A stretch of 64,000 nt of DNA from Pseudideonella sakaiensis (lineage in GTDB: Bacteria > Pseudomonadota > Gammaproteobacteria > Burkholderiales > Burkholderiaceae_C): NCBI RefSeq assembly GCF_001293525.1, contig NZ_BBYR01000005.1, forward strand, positions 1 to 64,000, in the 5' to 3' direction. This document shows, piece by piece, positions 56,021 through 63,974 of the stretch. The notes beneath the pieces were generated by a model. The model searched no databases. It saw only the letters and a list, made by a program, of their open reading frames with translations, and had not been told where the DNA came from. The position numbers and the translations under genes are program-made. How positions within the stretch are numbered: position 1 is the stretch's first letter; each line of letters opens with the position of its first letter.

Positions 56021-58492
56021 CTACTTTTGGGTGGTGGACGCCGCTGATGCCCTGCGGCGCGGCGCTTCTTCAGTCCCCGAGCCGGCCGCCCGCTGCATCG
56101 CCCGCATGCCCCGCACGAGGTCCACAGCGTCCGCCTTCACGTAGACCGAGGTCACGCGAAGGTCGGAATGCCCAAGCAGGCTCTGCAGCACCTGAGGCTG
56201 CATCTGCTTCACGGCGGAATTGGCGAAGGTGTGACGCAGCCAGTGAGTCGATGCGTTCAGAAAGTCCGCCGAACCGGGGGCGCCATCGCGCGCAGCGGCG
56301 GCAACGGCCACCTCGCGGAAGAACCGGCGCAGCGCCTTGTAGATCGCCGAGCGCTCCAAGGCGCCGTAGCGGTCAGCCTGCGACGGCAGTTCGCGATTCA
56401 GGAACGGAACGCCGAGCCGATCCAGATTGCGCCGCGGGGGAGGGCGCTTGAGGATCCCGACGAGGGGCCGCCAGGCCTGTTGGTGCTCTGCCCGCAACGC
56501 GTCCTGCAATGCCTGCCCCACACCCTCATCGGGCCTGCTGTCGAGTTCGTGGCCAGTTCCTGCCATGCGCTCGCCTGCCGCGGTAGTCGGAAGGCTGTTG
56601 GCCGCCTGGACTCTCTCCACACGTGAGTCGAAGCCCAGGCCTGCAGCGTCCATGTCCCGGTGGTGCTGCTCGAGCAGCGTCTTGATCTCGTCGAAGACCA
56701 TCACCGTCCGGGGCTTCCCGCCCTTGCCGATGACGTCCAGCAACCATGCCTCCTGGCCATCCACCAGTTCCCGCCGGAAGCCCTTCAGCCGGGTCGTGGC
56801 CAGCTCCGACAAACGAAGGCCGGTGGTGCTGCCGAGTTCCAGCATCAACTGCAGGCGCCGCCGCTCGGGAGTGTCCGGCTTTTCATGCAGCACTTCCATG
56901 GCGAAGGCCCACTGGCGCTCGCTCAGGGAACGGCGAACGTCGATGCTCGGCTTCAGCAGGCCCAGCGTCCGGCCCAGGTTCGCCATGGCATTGGCCCGTA
57001 GGTACCCTTTCTCGTGCATGGCGGAAAACATACTGCCCAGCACGGTGAACTCGTGGCGCTGGCTGTTCCGCCCCAGCGGGCCGCGGAAAGGCCTCCAGGA
57101 GGCGTCCTCGCGCCTCACCTTGCGCTCCTGCACCCAATCGGCCGGCGGAGCCGCCAGGAAGGCCTGGTAGGCCTGCAGATCGGGCTCCTGGAGCGAGGAG
57201 AGGGCCTTGCGCCGCACATGGATGCACCAGAGGTAGAAGCGCTCGGCGATGCGCGTGTAGTCTCGCCGGGTCTGCCCCTGGTACCGGCTCAGCCACTGGC
57301 TGATTGCCTGAACATCGGTCTCCGCGCCCCAGACGTTGGCCTCATGCGATCGGAATTCGCCCTGACGGCCAGACAGGGCATCGGATAAGGCGCCGTCGAC
57401 GATCGGGACCAGGGCGAACGGCTCTGCACCGGCCACCCCCCGACCCGCCAGTTCCCGCCGGCGCAGTAGCGCCAGGTCGGTCTCGGGGCGCCGGGCCGAC
57501 TCCTTGAAGGGCCGTCCGCCGGCCTCGGCGATGGGAGTCAGCCACTCGAGCAGCCGCCGGGCCCGAACGACGCCCATCCGGGGTACACGGCGGTGCCACC
57601 GGAACCCGTAGATGTTGATGTAGTTGACCAGGTCGCCAAGCGACTTGACTCCGACCTTGGCTAGGTCGCGCGGGATGCCGGAGCCGAGCCAGAAGCCAGC
57701 CTCGTCTTCCAGACTGGCCTCACGCGACAGCACGCGCTCGAGCGCCGCAAGTGCCTCGACGACCGCCTTGCGTTGGATCGCAGATAGCCGCGGGGCGGCC
57801 GCGGCAGACGACCCCTCGACGAGTCGCGAATGAGTCGTGGCGGACAGGGCAGGGGAGGGCGGGGCGGCCAAGTGTCCGGCTTTTCCTGCCCCGGTCTGGC
57901 CCGCCGCCGCGCCTGCGCCGAACTCCTCGCCGTAGAGCTCGAGCCACTCCGCTTCCGTGTAGAAGTCCTCGTCGATTCCGGTCGCACCGCAATACTGCGA
58001 GCGCCATTCTTCAAGGCTAGGGGAGGGTGGCTGGCTCGATGCTGACCTCAGCGCCGCCTCGGGAGTGCTGATGTGTCCGGCTTTTCCTGCCCCTCGTCCA
58101 GCTTTCGCTACGGCAAAGTCGGGCAGGGCGCGCAAGGCCGGTAGTGCCACCGACAACTCCGAACCGCAACCCCGCGCCTCGCCGGCGAGCTCGATCGCCG
58201 CGACGACCAGGCGCAGACGGGTGGCGAAGTGGCGACGGTCGCTGGGTCCGCCAGTGAAGGAGAGGTAGAGCCGCCAGGCGCGCTCAAGGTCGACCCCGTC
58301 GAGGAGGGCGCGCAGAAATGCGAAGTGATGGCGACCGAGCTCGCCGCTGCCTTCGCGCAGCAGGCGGGTCTTCGCGCCACGCGGGCGGCCACGGCGCCGC
58401 GGCGGCACGCCGGCGTTGGCGGTGAACTGGCCAGGGACCGGCGCTACCTCTGAAGCCACCACCTCCGTAGGCATGAAAAAGGGGTCCCCCAT
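56021..58492 (-). CDS. large tyrosine recombinase/integrase, 823 aa
   Basis: The catalytic domain is in the last 300 residues: box I LGSTTGLRLSELATTRLKGF (Arg), the beta strand region WLLDVIGKGGKPRTVMVFDE with Lys, box II STHWLRHTFANSAVKQMQPQ (His-x2-Arg), LLGHSDLRVTSVYVKADAVD (His and the Tyr nucleophile). A SAM-like core-binding domain precedes it (SQWLSRYQGQTRRDYTRIAE). The N-terminal 380 residues carry the extension of the DUF3701-type integrases. ATG at 58492 is used; a GTG at 58507 is possible. A role in dimer resolution is suggested by its place beside the partition genes; integration is the alternative. Confidence 0.88.
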   Translation of the reverse strand: MGDPFFMPTEVVASEVAPVPGQFTANAGVPPRRRGRPRGAKTRLLREGSGELGRHHFAFLRALLDGVDLERAWRLYLSFTGGPSDRRHFATRLRLVVAAIELAGEARGCGSELSVALPALRALPDFAVAKAGRGAGKAGHISTPEAALRSASSQPPSPSLEEWRSQYCGATGIDEDFYTEAEWLELYGEEFGAGAAAGQTGAGKAGHLAAPPSPALSATTHSRLVEGSSAAAAPRLSAIQRKAVVEALAALERVLSREASLEDEAGFWLGSGIPRDLAKVGVKSLGDLVNYINIYGFRWHRRVPRMGVVRARRLLEWLTPIAEAGGRPFKESARRPETDLALLRRRELAGRGVAGAEPFALVPIVDGALSDALSGRQGEFRSHEANVWGAETDVQAISQWLSRYQGQTRRDYTRIAERFYLWCIHVRRKALSSLQEPDLQAYQAFLAAPPADWVQERKVRREDASWRPFRGPLGRNSQRHEFTVLGSMFSAMHEKGYLRANAMANLGRTLGLLKPSIDVRRSLSERQWAFAMEVLHEKPDTPERRRLQLMLELGSTTGLRLSELATTRLKGFRRELVDGQEAWLLDVIGKGGKPRTVMVFDEIKTLLEQHHRDMDAAGLGFDSRVERVQAANSLPTTAAGERMAGTGHELDSRPDEGVGQALQDALRAEHQQAWRPLVGILKRPPPRRNLDRLGVPFLNRELPSQADRYGALERSAIYKALRRFFREVAVAAAARDGAPGSADFLNASTHWLRHTFANSAVKQMQPQVLQSLLGHSDLRVTSVYVKADAVDLVRGMRAMQRAAGSGTEEAPRRRASAASTTQK
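56871..56884 (-). repeat. iteron-like 14-mer within the recombinase gene, copy 1
   Basis: GTGTCCGGCTTTTC, whose complement GAAAAGCCGGACAC differs at one base from the origin repeat GAAAACCCGGACAC at 53102. In this copy the gene reads it as Glu-Lys-Pro-Asp-Thr. Confidence 0.6.
57872..57892 (-). repeat. iteron-like repeat within the recombinase gene, copy 2
   Basis: The same 14-mer, extended by CTGCCCC to a 21-base block shared exactly with copy 3. Here the gene reads it in another frame, as Gly-Lys-Ala-Gly-His. Confidence 0.6.
58073..58093 (-). repeat. iteron-like repeat within the recombinase gene, copy 3
   Basis: The same 21-base block as copy 2, 201 bases away, again read as Gly-Lys-Ala-Gly-His. 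Both lie in the low-conservation linker of the recombinase N-terminal extension. Confidence 0.6.
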
Positions 58493-58637
58493 GAGCGGTA
58501 CCCCCACTATAGAAGAATTTTCGTGATGTCCTGAGAAGTGTTCTTATCAGGACGTCATTTGCTAGACAGAAATTCATCATGGCCGAGTTGGCGCTGAACA
58601 CCAGCCAGCTCGGCCACTCATGAAGGCCGATGCGAAC

Positions 58638-58901
58638 TCAGTGGCATGAGCCGCAACACGTGCGGGTGCTGCCGGCGCCTGCAGTCGCAGCAGCCGCCGA
58701 CATGACCTGCTCCGGCGTGTACCCAGCGCCGGCAATCGCATCGCGAATGTGCTGGGCATCGACTGCGGTCGCTTTGACCGTCACCAGGTGCCGAGTGAGG
58801 TCGATCGTCACCTCGGCGGCGTGGTCGACACTCTTCACCGCCTTGGTGATGGCGCCGGCGCAGTGGCCGCAGGTCATGTCGTTGACTTGGAAGGCAAGCA
58901 T
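58638..58901 (-). CDS. copZ: CopZ-like copper chaperone, HMA domain, 87 aa
   Basis: A heavy-metal-associated domain with NDMTCGHCAGAITKAVKSVD (the MxCxxC copper site) in a ferredoxin-like fold of about 65 residues, ending YTPEQVM. An extra tail of about 20 residues ends STRTCCGSCH, adding three cysteines and a His that could bind further copper. AAGGAACGCCCC precedes ATG. It is divergent from cueR and has a CueR-type operator in front. It would bind Cu(I) in the cytoplasm and hand it to an exporter or regulator. Confidence 0.9.
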   Translation of the reverse strand: MLAFQVNDMTCGHCAGAITKAVKSVDHAAEVTIDLTRHLVTVKATAVDAQHIRDAIAGAGYTPEQVMSAAAATAGAGSTRTCCGSCH

Positions 58902-58943
58902 GGGGCGTTCCTTGGAACTGGTTGAGGGATGATCTGCACTCTC

Positions 58944-58968
58944 AAGCCTCCCACCGTTGGAAGGTCAA
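58944..58968 (-). promoter_or_regulatory. CueR-type operator/promoter for copZ
   Basis: On the minus strand TTGACC is followed by CTTCCAACGGTGGGAGG, an imperfect MerR-family dyad (CCTTCC-N5-GGGAGG) in a spacer longer than 17 bases. A weak -10 lies at about 58938-58944. This matches Cu(I)-responsive CueR promoters, in which the regulator untwists the long spacer. Confidence 0.7.
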
Positions 58969-59017
58969 GCGGAAACCGCGTGCCCACGCGAGCGCGGCCG
59001 GAATCCTAAGGATGTGC

Positions 59018-59048
59018 TTGACCTTCCAACCATAGGAAGGATCAGAAT
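59018..59048 (+). promoter_or_regulatory. CueR-type operator/promoter for cueR and the downstream genes
   Basis: TTGACC (59018-59023), a 19-base spacer containing CCTTCC-AACCATA-GGAAGG, and CAGAAT (59043-59048) form a typical MerR-family promoter with an overlong spacer. It lies 32 bases before the cueR start and shares the half-site CCTTCCAAC with the copZ operator. Confidence 0.75.
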
Positions 59049-59079
59049 GCCTGATCCGCGCAATGACAGGAGTCCGGCC

Positions 59080-59529
59080 ATGAACATCGGTGAAGCCGCC
59101 GGCGCCTCGGGCGTCTCGGCGAAGATGATCCGGCACTACGAAAGCGTCGACCTGTTGCCGCCTGCCGCACGCACCGACGCAGGCTACCGGCAGTACACCG
59201 AGAAGGACGTGCACACGCTGCAGTTCATCCGGCGGTCCAGGGACCTCGGATTCTCGATCGACGAGATCCGCGGCCTGCTGAGCCTCTGGCAGGACCGTCG
59301 CCGGCCCAGCCGGCAAGTCAAGGCCATGGCACAGGCGCACATTGCCGAACTGGAGCAGAAAGCCCAGGAGATCCTGGCCATGAAGTCGACGCTCGAACAC
59401 CTGGTGCACTGCTGCAGGGGCGACGACCGGCCTGACTGTCCGATCCTGGAGAACCTGGCAGACCACAGCCATGCCAGCGTGCAGGCCGTGGGCAGACCCC
59501 GGGCCAGGCACGCCTTCGCGCAGCGATGA
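59080..59529 (+). CDS. cueR: CueR-like Cu(I)-responsive MerR regulator, 149 aa
   Basis: ATG at 59080 follows CAGGAGTCCGGCC. The winged HTH reads MNIGEAAGASGVSAKMIRHY, YESVDLLPPAARTDAGYRQY and VHTLQFIRRSRDLGFSIDEI. A dimerisation helix and the metal loop HCCRGDDRPDCPIL follow, with two cysteines spaced as Cys-x7-Cys (Cys-Arg-Gly-Asp-Asp-...-Asp-Cys-Pro), the signature of Cu(I)/Ag(I)/Au(I)-sensing CueR proteins. The C-terminus has a His-rich extension. It should control both its own unit and divergent copZ through the two operators. Confidence 0.92.
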   Translation: MNIGEAAGASGVSAKMIRHYESVDLLPPAARTDAGYRQYTEKDVHTLQFIRRSRDLGFSIDEIRGLLSLWQDRRRPSRQVKAMAQAHIAELEQKAQEILAMKSTLEHLVHCCRGDDRPDCPILENLADHSHASVQAVGRPRARHAFAQR

Positions 59530-59589
59530 GGGCGGGGGCGCTTGTGCGCGCGACGATGCCTTTCGGCTGTTTCGGCTAGAGTGCGTGCT

Positions 59590-60012
59590 ATGCAGGTCTG
59601 GCTCCGGCTCCTGATCGTCTGGTTCATCGCCATCGCGCTTCCCGTTCAGGGGATGGCGGGCCTGACCATGGCGCACTGCGCACCGAGTCACGAGCGCATG
59701 GGGGCCGCTGCGCAGGTGATCGCGCACCAGCATGCGGACCAGGATGCCGGTGTCGCCCATCATCACAACGGCGATGCGGCGGATGACGCCGAGGCTGCCC
59801 AGGACCCGGTGAAGTCGGACAAGATGTCTAATCTGGCCCAGTACAAGTGCAGTTCGTGCGCTTCATGCTGCGCTGGCTCGGCACTGCCCAGTGCGATGCC
59901 CCGCATCCCGCAAGTCGCAGCGGTGCCGACCGTCTTCGCCGAGGCCATGATCAGCGTCGACGCCTTCGCGTCCGACGGACCCGACCGGCCACCCCGCAAC
60001 CACCTCGTGTAG
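59590..60012 (+). CDS. His/Cys-rich exported protein of the copper module, 140 aa
   Basis: ATG at 59590 opens a signal peptide or anchor (MQVWLRLLIVWFIAIALPVQ). The mature part is rich in His and Met (TMAHCAPSHERMG, HQHADQDAGVAHHHNGDAAD) and has a cysteine cluster, YKCSSCASCCAGSALP. Such composition suits copper binding in the periplasm or at the membrane. No named family is recognised, though similar short proteins precede TolC-family genes in copper islands of Burkholderiales. The gene lies 60 bases after cueR. Confidence 0.7.
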   Translation: MQVWLRLLIVWFIAIALPVQGMAGLTMAHCAPSHERMGAAAQVIAHQHADQDAGVAHHHNGDAADDAEAAQDPVKSDKMSNLAQYKCSSCASCCAGSALPSAMPRIPQVAAVPTVFAEAMISVDAFASDGPDRPPRNHLV

Positions 60013-60111
60013 CCGGTCCCCGATCGGCGTGCCTGGCACGCCATCGGCCACCGGACCCGGTCACTCCTCGTCGTACCGACGGGGAGATGCTGACTCCGAC
60101 ACGAGGACATC

Positions 60112-60471
60112 ATGGTCGCTTCCCTCCCGCGCTGGCTGATGCCAGCCGCCCTCTGCGTCGTGGCAGGGTTTGCCGCTGCGCAGACCTCAACATCCGCCGC
60201 ACGAAAACCCGACCCGCTCGATCCCGGCGCAAGTGTGCCCACTGTGGCGTACGAGTCGGCGTTCAGCCGCTACCGACGTACCGCGGACGACAAGGTCATC
60301 CCCTGGCGCGAGGCCAACGACACCGCCGCGCGCATCGGTGGCTGGCGCGCCTACGCCCGCGATGCGCAGCAGCCCGACCCCGCCGCGTCGGCGCCCGCCG
60401 CAACGCCCGCCCAACCTGCCACCAAGGCCATGCCCATGCCGCAAGGGCATGGCGGCCACAAGATGCCATGA
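60112..60471 (+). CDS. small exported protein of the copper module, 119 aa
   Basis: A signal peptide (LPRWLMPAALCVVAGFAAAQ, cleavage near AAA-QT) is followed by a short conserved-looking segment VAYESAFSRYRRTADDKVIP and WREANDTAARIGGWRAYARD. A low-complexity Pro/Ala tail ends in a Met/His-rich copper-binding-like end (PMPQGHGGHKMP). The stop overlaps the start of the efflux lipoprotein gene (ATGA). It is probably periplasmic and works with the efflux protein; no biochemical role is known to me. Confidence 0.75.
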   Translation: MVASLPRWLMPAALCVVAGFAAAQTSTSAARKPDPLDPGASVPTVAYESAFSRYRRTADDKVIPWREANDTAARIGGWRAYARDAQQPDPAASAPAATPAQPATKAMPMPQGHGGHKMP

Positions 60472-61919
60472 AGACGATCGTGCTCACACCATCGAACTGG
60501 GGCCCACCGGTGGTCAGGCCACGCCTGCAGCTCGTGCTCCTGCTCGCTGCGGCTGCGACGCTCGCCGGCTGTGCCTCCTTCAGCCCGGACGGCGGCTTCT
60601 CCACGGTCGAGCAAGCCGCCAGGGAGCGGCTCGGCAAGGAGGTCCGCTGGGCCCGCACACCTGGCGACCAGGACGGCATCGACCAGCGTGTCGCAGAACT
60701 GCTGGCCAAGCCGCTGTCCGCGGACGATGCGGTCCAGATCGCGCTGCTGAACAACCGTGGGCTGCAGGCCAGCTTCCAGGAACTGGGCATCACGGAAGCT
60801 GAAGTGGTTCAGGCTGGCCGCGTCCCGAACCCCGGCTTCAGCTTCAGCCGTCTGCGGCGCGGCGACGAGATCGAGCTGGAGCGCGGGATCCACTTCAGCC
60901 TCGCGCGGCTGATCGCCATGCCGATGATCAGTGCCATGGAGGCGCGGCGCTTCGAGGCCACCAAGGGCATGGTCACGATGACCATGCTGTCGGTGGCGGC
61001 AGACACACGCAAGGCCTGGGTCACAGCGCTGGCCGCGGAAGAGACAGTGCGCTACATGCGTCAGGTGAAGCAGGCCGCGGAGGCGAGCGCCGAACTTGCG
61101 CGTCGCATGGAGCAGGTCGGCAACTTCAACAAGCTGCAGCGAGCCCGCGAACAGAGCTTCTACGCCGACGCCGCCTTGAACCTCGCTCGCGCCGAGCAGG
61201 CCCAGCGGGCCACTCGCGAACGTCTGACGCGGCTGCTTGGCCTCTGGGGCGCGCAGACCCAGTTCAATCTCCCGGATCGACTTCCGGACCTGCCGCAGGA
61301 TCTGGTCGACCGCCCGGACATCGAGCGCGTCGCGCTGGCGCAGCGGCTGGATGTGCAGGGCGCCAAGCTCGCCGCCGAGCAGACCGCGCGCAACCTCGGC
61401 CTGACGAAGACCACACGCTTCATCAACGTGCTCGAACTCGGCGCGGTGCGCAACAGCTCCAACGAGGCTCCCACACAGCGCGGCTGGGAGATCGGCGTCG
61501 AACTGCCGTTGTTCGACTGGGGCGGTGCCCGCGTGGCCCGTGCGGAAGGGGTCTACATGCAGGCCGTGCACCGCGCGGCAGAGACGGCCATCAACGCGCG
61601 CTCCGAGGTGCGCGAAGCCTACGGTGCCTGGCGCTCCGCATATGACATCGCGCGCCACCACCAGGACGAGATCGTGCCGCTGCGCAAGCAGATCGCCGAG
61701 GAGAACGTGCTTCGCTACAACGGCATGCTGATCGGGGTGTTCGAGCTGCTGGCCGACGCGCGTGCGCAGATCGGGAGCGTCAACGCCGCCATCGAGGCCA
61801 AGCGCGACTTCTGGATTGCGCAGGCCGATCTCGACATGGCCTTGATTGGCAAACCCAGCCTGGCGGCGGCTGCCGGCCCTGCCGGCGCGACAACGGCGGC
61901 TGAAGCCCAAGGCCACTGA
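60468..61919 (+). CDS. TolC-family outer-membrane efflux lipoprotein, 483 aa
   Basis: The lipoprotein signal LQLVLLLAAAATLAGCASFS has a lipobox (LAGC). The mature protein shows the two structural repeats of outer membrane efflux proteins: DAVQIALLNNRGLQASFQEL with VVQAGRVPNPGFSFSRL, and later FINVLELGAVRNSSNEAPTQ, GWEIGVELPLFDWGGARVAR. Long helices lie between them, and a final repeat has ENVLRYNGMLIGVFELLADA. It would form the outer membrane channel of a copper export route; no RND or membrane-fusion partner is visible before the window ends. The ATGA overlap couples it to the preceding gene. Confidence 0.88.
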   Translation: MKTIVLTPSNWGPPVVRPRLQLVLLLAAAATLAGCASFSPDGGFSTVEQAARERLGKEVRWARTPGDQDGIDQRVAELLAKPLSADDAVQIALLNNRGLQASFQELGITEAEVVQAGRVPNPGFSFSRLRRGDEIELERGIHFSLARLIAMPMISAMEARRFEATKGMVTMTMLSVAADTRKAWVTALAAEETVRYMRQVKQAAEASAELARRMEQVGNFNKLQRAREQSFYADAALNLARAEQAQRATRERLTRLLGLWGAQTQFNLPDRLPDLPQDLVDRPDIERVALAQRLDVQGAKLAAEQTARNLGLTKTTRFINVLELGAVRNSSNEAPTQRGWEIGVELPLFDWGGARVARAEGVYMQAVHRAAETAINARSEVREAYGAWRSAYDIARHHQDEIVPLRKQIAEENVLRYNGMLIGVFELLADARAQIGSVNAAIEAKRDFWIAQADLDMALIGKPSLAAAAGPAGATTAAEAQGH

Positions 61920-61936
61920 ACATGAAGGAACTCCAC

Positions 61937-63361
61937 ATGCTTTCCCGACGCAAGATGCTGGGCGGCGCCGGCGCCTTCACAGCTGCCGCCGCTGCAGCCT
62001 CCGTCAGCAAGGTGGCCATGGCCGCCCTGCCGGAGCCGGTCATCCAGACCAAGCCCGACACCATGCCACCGCTGGTGCCCAACACGGGGCGGCCCTACAA
62101 CCCGGTGGTCACGCTCAACGGCTGGACCTTGCCCTGGCGCATGAACAACGGCGTCAAGGAGTTCCACCTGGTGGCCGAGCCGGTGGTGCGCGAGATGACC
62201 CCCGGCTTCAAGGCGCACCTGTGGGGCTACAACGGCCAGAGTCCGGGCCCAACCATCGAGGTCGTCGAAGGCGACCGCGTGCGCCTGTTCGTCACCAACA
62301 AGTTGGGCGAACTCACCAGCATCCACTGGCACGGCCAACGTCTGCCCAACGGCATGGACGGCGTGACTGGGCTGAACCAGCCCGGCATTCCGCCAGGCAA
62401 GACGTACGTCTACGAATTCGTGGCACGGCGCCCCGGCACCTTCATGTACCACCCGCATGCCGACGAGATGGTGCAGATGGCGATGGGGATGATGGGATTC
62501 TGGATCACCCACCCCAAGGCCAAGCATCCGCTGATCGACGAGGTGGACCGTGACTTCGTCTTCCTGCTCAACGCCTACGACATCGATCCTGGGGCCTACA
62601 CGCCCAAGATCATGACCATGCTCGACTTCAACCTGTGGAGCTGGAACAGCCGCATCTTCCCGGGCATCGATCCACTCGTGGTGCGCAAGAACGACAAGGT
62701 CCGCATCCGCATCGGCAACCTGACGATGACGAACCACCCGATCCACCTGCACGGGCACGAGTTCCTCATCACCGGGACCGACGGCGGCCCGACGCCCAAG
62801 AGCACCCGGATGTACGAGGTGACGACGGACGTGGCGGTCGGCCAGATGCGGCAGATCGACTTCCTCGCCGACGAAGAGGGCGACTGGGCCTTCCACTGCC
62901 ACAAGAGCCACCACACGATGAATGCGATGGGGCACAACGTGCCGACCATGATCGGCGTGGATCACCGCGGCGTGGCCAAGCAGATCACCAGCTTGATTCC
63001 GGACTACATGGTGATGGGCGAGCGTGGCATGAAGGACATGACCGAGATGGAGATGCCGCTGCCCGACAACACCGCCGCAATGATGACCGGCACAGGGCCC
63101 TTTGGGGCGGTGGGCATGGGCGGCATGTTCAGCGTGCTGAAGGTGCGTGCGGATCAGAAGCCCGGCGACTACAGCGATCCGGGTTGGTACAAGCACCCTC
63201 CCGGGACCGTGGCCTACGAGTTCACCGGCAGTCTGCCCGATCCGGCCCGCTTCAAGGCTGACGCCAGCCCGGGGCCAGGCGCCATGCCGCCGATGGCCAA
63301 GCCTTCGAAGGAAATCGAGGTGCGGGTGCGCAAGCCCGCGAGCGGGCACAGCGGCCATTGA
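61937..63361 (+). CDS. Tat-exported multicopper oxidase, 474 aa
   Basis: ATG at 61937 is preferred because GAAGGAACTCCAC serves as its ribosome binding site; an ATG at 61922 in frame is possible. The Tat signal is MLSRRKMLGGAGAFTAAAAA. All copper ligands are present: SIHWHGQRLP, FMYHPHADEM, HPIHLHGHEFLI and AFHCHKSHHTMNAMGH, the last giving the type 1 copper Cys-His-Met set. Met-rich loops (GMKDMTEMEMPLP, AMMTGTGPFGAVGMGGM) suit a cuprous oxidase of the CopA/CueO/McoP type. It would oxidise periplasmic Cu(I) to the less toxic Cu(II). Confidence 0.92.
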   Translation: MLSRRKMLGGAGAFTAAAAAASVSKVAMAALPEPVIQTKPDTMPPLVPNTGRPYNPVVTLNGWTLPWRMNNGVKEFHLVAEPVVREMTPGFKAHLWGYNGQSPGPTIEVVEGDRVRLFVTNKLGELTSIHWHGQRLPNGMDGVTGLNQPGIPPGKTYVYEFVARRPGTFMYHPHADEMVQMAMGMMGFWITHPKAKHPLIDEVDRDFVFLLNAYDIDPGAYTPKIMTMLDFNLWSWNSRIFPGIDPLVVRKNDKVRIRIGNLTMTNHPIHLHGHEFLITGTDGGPTPKSTRMYEVTTDVAVGQMRQIDFLADEEGDWAFHCHKSHHTMNAMGHNVPTMIGVDHRGVAKQITSLIPDYMVMGERGMKDMTEMEMPLPDNTAAMMTGTGPFGAVGMGGMFSVLKVRADQKPGDYSDPGWYKHPPGTVAYEFTGSLPDPARFKADASPGPGAMPPMAKPSKEIEVRVRKPASGHSGH

Positions 63362-63408
63362 CCTCAGCGTTCCGTCCAAACACTTTCCTGCCTCAAGAGG
63401 ACATCCCC

Positions 63409-63912
63409 ATGCATATCAGCAAGCGTCAATTGCTCGTCGCCATTCCTGCCACCCTTCTCGGCGCGCCGGGGCTAGTCCTGGCCCACGGTGACGAAAGCCA
63501 CCCCAAGAAGGCCGGACCGGTCAAGAAGGAACAGAAAGACTGGGGCATCGCCGGCGATGCCAAGGCTGCCAAGCGCAGCATCGAGGTCGGCATGGCCGAC
63601 AACATGCGGTTCACGCCCGATCTCATCGAGGTTCGGCTGGGCGAGACGGTGAGATTCGTTGCCCGAAACGCCGGCAAGGTGATGCACGAGTTTGTCATCG
63701 GCACCAAGGCCGAAAACGGCAAGCACGCCGAGTTGATGGTCAAGTTCCCGGGCATGGAACACGACGAGCCCTACATGGCGCACGTGCCACCCGGCAAAAC
63801 CGGCCAGATCGTCTGGACCTTCAACCGGCCGGGCGACTTCGAGTTTGCCTGCCTGATCGCGGGCCACTACCAGGCCGGCATGGTCGGCAAGATCACCGTC
63901 TCTGCCAAGTGA
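63409..63912 (+). CDS. exported cupredoxin, 167 aa
   Basis: A signal peptide (ISKRQLLVAIPATLLGAPGL, cleavage near VLA-HG) precedes a plastocyanin/azurin-like domain: IEVGMADNMRFTPDLIEVRL, VRFVARNAGKVMHEFVIGTK with the first His ligand, and FEFACLIAGHYQAGMVGKIT, which supplies the Cys, His and Met of a type 1 copper site. The N-terminal linker is Lys/His-rich. It begins 47 bases after the oxidase gene and probably serves as electron or copper carrier for it in the periplasm. Confidence 0.9.
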   Translation: MHISKRQLLVAIPATLLGAPGLVLAHGDESHPKKAGPVKKEQKDWGIAGDAKAAKRSIEVGMADNMRFTPDLIEVRLGETVRFVARNAGKVMHEFVIGTKAENGKHAELMVKFPGMEHDEPYMAHVPPGKTGQIVWTFNRPGDFEFACLIAGHYQAGMVGKITVSAK

Positions 63913-63974
63913 TCGACAACCACCCCAGCATCGTCGAATCCGGATTCAACCAACCCCTCCAAAGGAATCTCATC

